A stretch of 64,000 nt of DNA from Acorus gramineus (taxonomy: Eukaryota > Streptophyta > Magnoliopsida > Acorales > Acoraceae). This document shows, piece after piece, positions 59,101 through 64,000 of this stretch (position 1 is the stretch's first letter; every line of letters begins with the position of its first letter). The notes under the pieces were generated by a model that worked only from the letters and a program-made list of their open reading frames with translations, did no database searches and was not told where the DNA came from. The stretch is from assembly GCA_030737835.1 (NCBI GenBank), contig CM060851.1, positions 2,260,615 through 2,324,614 on the forward strand, given 5' to 3'. The position numbers and the translations under genes were made by a program.

Positions 59101-61788
59101 CATGCGCAGACACAAGAATATAAGGTGACACAGATATACTAATTGTCAGCCCCCTCTCAAACCAAGCATTTATGTGGCTGTTTTGCCTTGCCAAATTTGT
59201 TATATTATAAACACTTGAAGCGGCATCTTATCTGAATGACTGGGGAAGAGCATTCTTGGGGCTGAATTTATTGCTATAGAAAAGGGGGCAAATTTTGTAG
59301 ACTGCAGAATCACTACTGTCATCTCTATAGATCAGCCTTACATATATTTGTACTTGAAGGTTTTTCATCCCCGTTTTATGTTTTCTTTCATTTTTCTTTG
59401 GAGGTTAGGCATTAATTTCCCTCTCTATATTTTTTTTAATGTTCAGCACTTTTCATTAATAAAATTATAGCTTGTGATTGTCCTATTCTTTCAAGGAAAT
59501 GCAATTCAGTGCCACGGTTTCTGGATTGGGGTGTGATTATTAGACAGCTCACACCCTTTTTCACCATCCCACAGAAGGAAATAACTATCATCATTGCCAT
59601 ACTCAAGCAACTGCATTAGACCCATGCACGCAATTGCAGTTCACATATGTTGATATTCTAAAATCTTAAGGCATTTGAATCATGGTATTAAATTAAGCAC
59701 ATTCACAGAACTATTTGTTATATGCTCACCAAAATAAAAATTAAAAACTCACCCCAGAAACATGGGCCAGCGAAGCACACAGAATCTGTCTTTTATGCAA
59801 GATGCAAGAAATAAATATATTACATTACTAGAACAAACTTGGAAGAGAAGATATTAGGCCTTAATGGTTAGAGAGTAAACCTGAGTTTCTCCAAGGGAGC
59901 ACCGCCAAGATCAATCTTGCAGATAGGACAGCAATCCAGTTCATCCTCTCCATCGAATTTGTCATATATACACTTCCTACAAACTGGTTGAGGCAGGTAT
60001 TCGGAACAATTAGTTATAGATAGAATCATAGAAATAGGTTAAGAAGACCCTGGCTTTAAACAGTCCTTCAATCTGGAAACGTGCAATCAAACAGCATGCA
60101 ACATTGTTTAGTGGAGTAAAGCGACTTATCATTGAACAAATTATCAACAAAAATGTGTTAAAAGCACGACAAGCTTACACAAGTTATAAATTAAAAATAG
60201 ATGCATGAAATCTAAAATGTGCAATAAAATAACTTAATCTAAATCAATATAGCAAAGCATTTAACCAACATTGATGTCAGTTCTCAATCACCTTATGTGG
60301 GGGGTGGGGGGTTGGGGGGGGGGGGGGGATTGTACATCAAAAACTCAACCAGTGTGGCATACAACTCTAACCTCATGATGTCACATAATGCATGATTGCA
60401 TGCCTTAATCATTAACTGTATATTCCACCCCAATAAGCTTCCACCATCAGTACACGTAACATTAAAATGGGCCCATTCTCATGTAAAAACACCACACATT
60501 TACAAACATCAAACCAATGTCATTATGTCATACACTAAACAAGCTGAGGAATAGTACACCCAAGCATACATACAAAATATCACCTTTGCATGTTCTCAAT
60601 GCATAACATTACAAAAACAGAGGAAAGACAACCTCTATATTCTCTCTATAATATCAGCCAAAAAAAAAAAAATAGAACAATGAAAACCCAGTTCATCAAA
60701 ATCATGTCTGTAAAATTGGTGAGACTCTCCAACAAATTTACTATCCGAAACATAAAACATAAATTAATATCTAACCAAATCGACGTGCAATGTCACACAT
60801 ACCTTAATGCATAACATCATCAGTTGCATACTATACTGAGGGCCCATTTGGAAGTGTGGTGATTAAGCCCGTGTTCCAACAATCCAGGTGTTAAAACCCC
60901 GCGTTGGAGAAGCATTGTTTTGGGAGCTTCTCCAACGCCAGCTTTTTTGTGAAATAAATGTGTGAAATGCGTCCTCAACGCCAAACGCCGAAATCCATTT
61001 GGATCCACGCGATGGCGTTTTTCTGTCTTTCCCACCACGGATCCAAACGGGCCCTGAGTTGCCAACTCGGCCACTCCCCATGAAAAGTTGAAGCCATGCG
61101 TGCTCTCCAAAAAGACCTCCAAAATGCATTGACACAACTTCCTCATGAAGCTCCATAACATACAAACATCAAACCACCCCTCATAAAAACCAAAATCAAA
61201 GGACCAGAGCAACAGTACATACATGCAACGAAGTCACCCTTTCCCAAGATAGAGAAATAATAAAAAAAAATGTCACCTTTGCATGCTCTTGACATATATA
61301 ATATAACAGTATAAAACAATTGAAAAAAATAAAACACAAAACGAAGACAATGAAATGAATCCATATCACACCACCCAAAAAGCAAGAACAAAAACCATTA
61401 TTTACATTCTAAAGTTACTACGATCGACCCACATATGCAAATCTCATAACACAAGCAACCCATACATCACGAACCCAAAAACCCAAGCGAGACCCACATC
61501 AACAAAACCGAAAAAACACAATCTTTCGAAAGACCCACTTCACGAAATCGCAGAATACGAGAGACCCAGATCAAGAAACACAACAAGGGAGGGGGGCTCA
61601 CACGTGTGGAGGCACTCGGAGATGGTGGTGGCCTCTCTAAGGAGCTTCTCGCAGAGAGGGCACGTCATGCAAGCCGAGAGGGCATCCCTCCTCACCCTCA
61701 CCACCCCCTCCACCACAGCCGCCGCCGCCGCCGCCTCCACAGAAGACGTCGACGCTTCGCCTATCCCGACCAACAGAGCCGCCGCCAT
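53101..61788 (-). CDS. DRIP2: DRIP-type RING/RAWUL E3 ubiquitin ligase
   Basis: Seven exons: 61788-61602, 59983-59881, 57059-56726, 56416-55986, 55881-55831, 54861-54789, 53274-53101, with GT-AG borders and unbroken phase, giving 450 residues. It matches Arabidopsis DREB2A-interacting proteins 1 and 2 (about 420 residues), nuclear E3 ligases that ubiquitinate the drought factor DREB2A. The RING is a perfect C3HC4: C43, C46, C59, H61, C64, C67, C81, C84. Next come L-G-G-A-P-L-E-K-L-R-P-D-H-S-L-Q-D, S-L-S-S-L-V-V-N-T-P-R and a basic linker with L-W-K-P-L-N-C-L-V, then W-F-T-L-V-A-S. Last is the RAWUL ubiquitin-like domain (about 350-445; I-Q-K-Y-L-A-K-K-L, A-K-D-I-V-M-V-L). The start at 61788 is chosen because it precedes the Ala/Val stretch; two in-frame ATGs lie further upstream. 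DRIP1 versus DRIP2 cannot be told apart. Confidence 0.93.
54082..54252 (+). mobile_element. tRNA-derived SINE, best copy
   Basis: The head has an A-box region (GGGTTAGCTCTTTGGCTAGA) and a B box (GAGTTCGAATCCCCC), then GATGCACATGGTTTGTGGGT, TTACCGTCACCC and an AAAATAAAAATAAA tail. ATGCTAAT is repeated at 54063-54070 and 54253-54260 as the core of the target duplication. It lies antisense in intron 6 of the DRIP gene. Related copies: 6511-6637 and 21298-21450. Confidence 0.85.
57488..57509. repeat. poly-C tract
   Basis: About 20 C in a row in intron 2 of the DRIP gene. A long G run lies on the + strand at about 60300-60330 in intron 1. Confidence 0.8.
57640..57945 (+). mobile_element. 5'-truncated LINE 3' end
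   Basis: Ends with TTTGGGCATTCACTTCTATT, AATATAATCG, GAATGCCTACC and a T/A-rich tail, the same 3' motif as the LINE at 47030-49155. No coding part. It lies antisense in intron 2 of the DRIP gene. The 5' border is estimated. Confidence 0.6.
58077..58328. repeat. about 125-base tandem duplication
   Basis: Copies at about 58077-58205 and 58206-58328 share TTCTTCTTTGGTAATTTTCA through ACAAAGCCCAA and CCTTGATCA, differing by small A-run indels. In intron 2 of the DRIP gene. Confidence 0.8.
58610..58700 (+). mobile_element. LINE ORF2 scrap
   Basis: GGTGGTTTGGTCAATTTGGT reads V-V-W-S-I-W, and GTGTTCAAAGGAGGC follows in a shifted frame. This matches [17 protein letters not shown] near 48840 in the LINE. 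Short and weak. Confidence 0.4.
60840..61054. mobile_element. 215-base PIF/Harbinger-like MITE
   Basis: The ends GGGCCCATTTGGA and TCCAAACGGGCCC are inverted repeats. TGA on both sides (60837-60839 and 61055-61057). The GC-rich interior contains further inverted words (TTGGAGAAGC/GCTTCTCCAA). It lies in intron 1 of the DRIP gene. The overlapping 134- and 100-codon antisense ORFs are chance. Confidence 0.8.
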
Positions 61789-62012
61789 CCACTCTTCTTC
61801 TTCTTCTCGAAGTCTCACGTGCATGCACAACGAATCGCGGAGTCCCAATTGATGAGCCGGCATTTGAAGGGGGGAGCGAAACACGGAAATTACAAAAACC
61901 ACCGCGCGTGAACACAGGCGGACCCTTTGATCGGGTGTGGAATGGGGGTCCGGATGAGGTTACGCGCGGAGGATCGACTTTTCTTTTCTTATTTTTTTTT
62001 GTTGGCTGTTAA
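61789..62012. other. upstream region of the DRIP gene
   Basis: GC-richer than the surroundings near the start, with CTTCTTCTTCTTC beside the ATG, probably leader and promoter. The open frame extends upstream of the chosen ATG (in-frame ATGs at about 61825 and 61863). Confidence 0.5.
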
Positions 62013-62392
62013 GGGTGCGCGTTTGGTAACTGTTCAGAATGACTTAGGAGCTACTTCTCATTTTACAGAAAAAGAAGTGATCGTGTTTGGAAATTCAATA
62101 ATTATCACTTCTCTTTTATAGAAGGTAAAAAACTCATTTTTTTAGAATGAGAAAATAACTCTTTCTATGGAAGGAGTTTTTTCACTTCTGGATAAGTTAA
62201 AAAAAAGTTAATATTTTAATAAAAATACCCTTATGGGATTTTACAAATTCTCAGAGTAATTTTTGAAAGCATTCATCAATATGTGTTCTCAAACAGCTTT
62301 TACTCTAAATACAAAATTCTTTCTTTAGAATAAACTTCTTTCATAATGAACTTCTTGTAAAAGTACTTCTAGATAAGTTATCAAACTAGAGC
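62013..62392. mobile_element. about 380-base MITE, copy A
   Basis: The left end is GGGTGCGCGTTTGGTAAC and the right end is GTTATCAAACTAGAGC, which pair imperfectly. The right half is repeated in inverted orientation near the window end (63690-63850). Words shared after inversion are ACACATATTGATGAATG, AGTAAAA.CTGTTTG and AACTT.TCTA.AAGTA. Target duplication not resolved, so the superfamily is uncertain. Confidence 0.65.
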
Positions 62393-63144
62393 AAATTTAT
62401 GCGTTTATATGAAGTGATAATTCTAAGTTAGGAATAAAAATTTTCTATTAAGTTATTTTTATAGTCTAAAATGCAGATAACATACAAGAGAAAGTGTTTA
62501 TTTTTAATATATTATCTGGGTTGATAATTTTTTATTTATGTAGTTTTAGAAAAATTAATTACTGGTGGTCTATCAGACCACCCACTAATTATTTTTAGAT
62601 CATCAACTCGGTAAAATATTATTTTTTTGTTCTCTGACACATTTTTTGTTAGAAAGACCTGTTTTAAATTTCTTTTTTTTTTTTTTTTTTTGGGTGACTG
62701 AAAGGAAAGGTGGCTGGAGGATCTAAATTGGACATGATTAAGGATTTTAAAAATAGAAATTTAAAGATATTTCATAAAATGTTATTTGTGAACGAGATGG
62801 ATTTTAATTTAACACAACCAAAGTATCAAAATGAGTTAATGAATCTCATGAGTCATGACATTCCAATATTGACACATTTGAGGAGACTTTGTATCTACAG
62901 GAATGAGTGAGTAAGACAATTATGATTGGTTTTGAATTCGAGTCTTGGCGTTGATTTATCCACCTACTTGTTGGTGATTATTCGAAAGAATTTTTTATAG
63001 AACCAAAATAAATAGACAGAGATAACCTTTCCAGCTAAATCGTAAAATCTCACAAGGTCCATCCATATATATATATATATATATATATAAATTATTATAT
63101 TCCCTCTTAAAGGGGGGGATTTGGAGAGCATATAAGATTCTAAT
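62393..63144. other. intergenic with a hairpin and TA microsatellite
   Basis: GGTGGTCT/AGACCACC with a 3-base loop at about 62566-62584. A long T run near 62680, and (TA)n at about 63066-63090. A 66-codon ORF at 62710 has no recognised features. Confidence 0.5.
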
Positions 63145-63690
63145 CAAGTTGTCCAACCGACCACCCAAAATATGTTTGGTGATAGGTTCGACATGTTGGA
63201 AGAGAGGAGGGGAAAAAAAGAGAAGTGGGAGATATATATACATATATATATATATAGAGAGAGAGAGAGGAGGAGGAGGAGGAGGGTGCAGCAGGAGGAG
63301 GTGGCGGTGGTTGAAGGCGGCGGAGCGGAGGTAGCGACAGCTGGTGGATGTCGGAGAGGTAGCGAGAGAAAGGGAGAGACAGAGGGGGGAGAGAGAGAGC
63401 CGGGAGGGGTGCGGCGGGGCGGAGAGGGCGGGATATGGCGGCGTGGCGGATCCTCTCCCTCTCCTTTTCTTCCTCTCTCTCTACTCAGCCACCTCTCCGC
63501 CATCCTCGATTGCCATTGCTGCCTCCGCCCTACCTCCTCCGTCTGCCATCCTCCTCCACCATCCTCCTCTGTCTCTCTCTCTCTCTCTTTATTTCTATCT
63601 CTTTTCATTTTCTTTTCCCTTCCCCTCTCCCAATTTGTCAAATCTAGCACACAAAAAAATTGTTGGGCGATGGATTCGGTAACTTAGACA
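63145..63690. repeat. large GA/CT-rich inverted repeat (foldback)
   Basis: The left arm (about 63145-63420) is purine-rich and the right arm (about 63440-63690) is its imperfect complement. Pairs include AAGTTGTCCAACCGA against the complement of TCGGTAACTTA, GGTTCGACATGTTGGAAGAG against the complement of the bases at 63630-63650, and the GAGGAGGA tract against TCCTCCACC. Both strands therefore carry long ORFs with similar Arg/Glu and Ser/Leu runs (171 and 168 codons), which are low-complexity chance frames. It may be a foldback or long-TIR MITE; no target duplication was found. Confidence 0.6.
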
Positions 63691-64000
63691 TTGATTAACA
63701 ACTTGTCTAAAAGTATTTCTACAAAAAATTTCTTCTTAATAAAGTTACTTTTAAATAATGATTTTCTTGTTTCTGTAATAGAAACTGGAGTAAAAACTGT
63801 TTGGAACACATATTGATGAATGTTTTTAAAAAATACTTTTATAATATAAATCACATGAATTGTCTAAAATACATTTGCCCCCATATTATACAATTATCTT
63901 AATAGATCAATATAAATAAATATAATCAATTATATAGATCTTAAATACTAACAAACTTTTTCAAACTACAATTGGTTACAATATCAAACTAACAAATCCT
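63691..64000. mobile_element. MITE copy B, inverted, cut by the window end
   Basis: Matches the reverse complement of 62230-62392: AACTTGTCTAAAAGTATTTC, then ACACATATTGATGAATG, then divergent AT-rich sequence. The far end would lie beyond the window. Confidence 0.55.

Noticed and set aside
60820-61224. 134-codon antisense ORF
   Set aside because: Runs across a MITE and an intron of the DRIP gene; chance frame.
61355-61852. 165-codon + strand ORF
   Set aside because: Antisense to DRIP exon 1 and its GC-rich flank; no features.
63144-63687. 168- and 171-codon ORFs on opposite strands near the right edge
   Set aside because: Low-complexity frames created by the GA/CT inverted repeat; no domain or codon pattern.
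1-64000. LTR retrotransposon, endogenous virus or CRISPR array
   Set aside because: No paired LTRs, no integrase or protease-like motifs, and no regularly spaced identical repeats; the only reverse transcriptase is of L1 type.

Overview
This window is nuclear DNA from a flowering plant. It is AT-rich, its genes have GT-AG introns, and it carries many small TIR elements, tRNA-derived SINEs and L1-type LINE pieces. All recognisable genes are plant types. Several are GC-rich at the 5' end (PRA1, DRIP exon 1, ankyrin-TPR exon 3), which would fit a monocot or magnoliid, but the species cannot be fixed from sequence alone.

Layout. (1) 1-17.1 kb is a tandem cluster of P-class PPR genes, all on the + strand and of the restorer-of-fertility-like kind. 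It holds the last codons of one copy at the left edge, a broken copy (3381-4903), an old relic (about 7391-8456) split by a SINE, one intact 736-residue gene (13670-15880) and a truncated copy (16341-17070). A relic of the SUMO-activating enzyme SAE2 gene with introns (8983-9484) lies inside the cluster. (2) 17-20.9 kb is intergenic, with local tandem duplications. (3) 20899-34221 (-) is a 13-exon ankyrin-TPR gene resembling Arabidopsis TPR10. (4) 34.2-40.2 kb is AT-rich intergenic DNA with one MITE. (5) 40229-40828 (-) is a single-exon PRA1 gene. (6) 45214-49543 (-) is prefoldin subunit 4, with a 9-base first exon and a LINE in intron 2. (7) 53101-61788 (-) is a 7-exon DRIP-type RING/RAWUL E3 ligase gene. 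(8) The right edge holds MITEs and a large GA/CT-rich inverted repeat.

The genes do not form a pathway. The ankyrin-TPR, PRA1, PFD4 and DRIP genes are housekeeping or regulatory single genes. The PPR cluster is the fast-evolving part: it shows a recent in-frame 423-base module duplication, microhomology deletions, and a 904-base hAT-like insertion 85 bases upstream of the intact gene's ATG. Exon models for the four minus-strand genes were built by hand from splice sites and remembered homologues; all give unbroken frames. No LTR retrotransposon, endogenous virus, CRISPR array or functional tRNA/rRNA gene was recognised.
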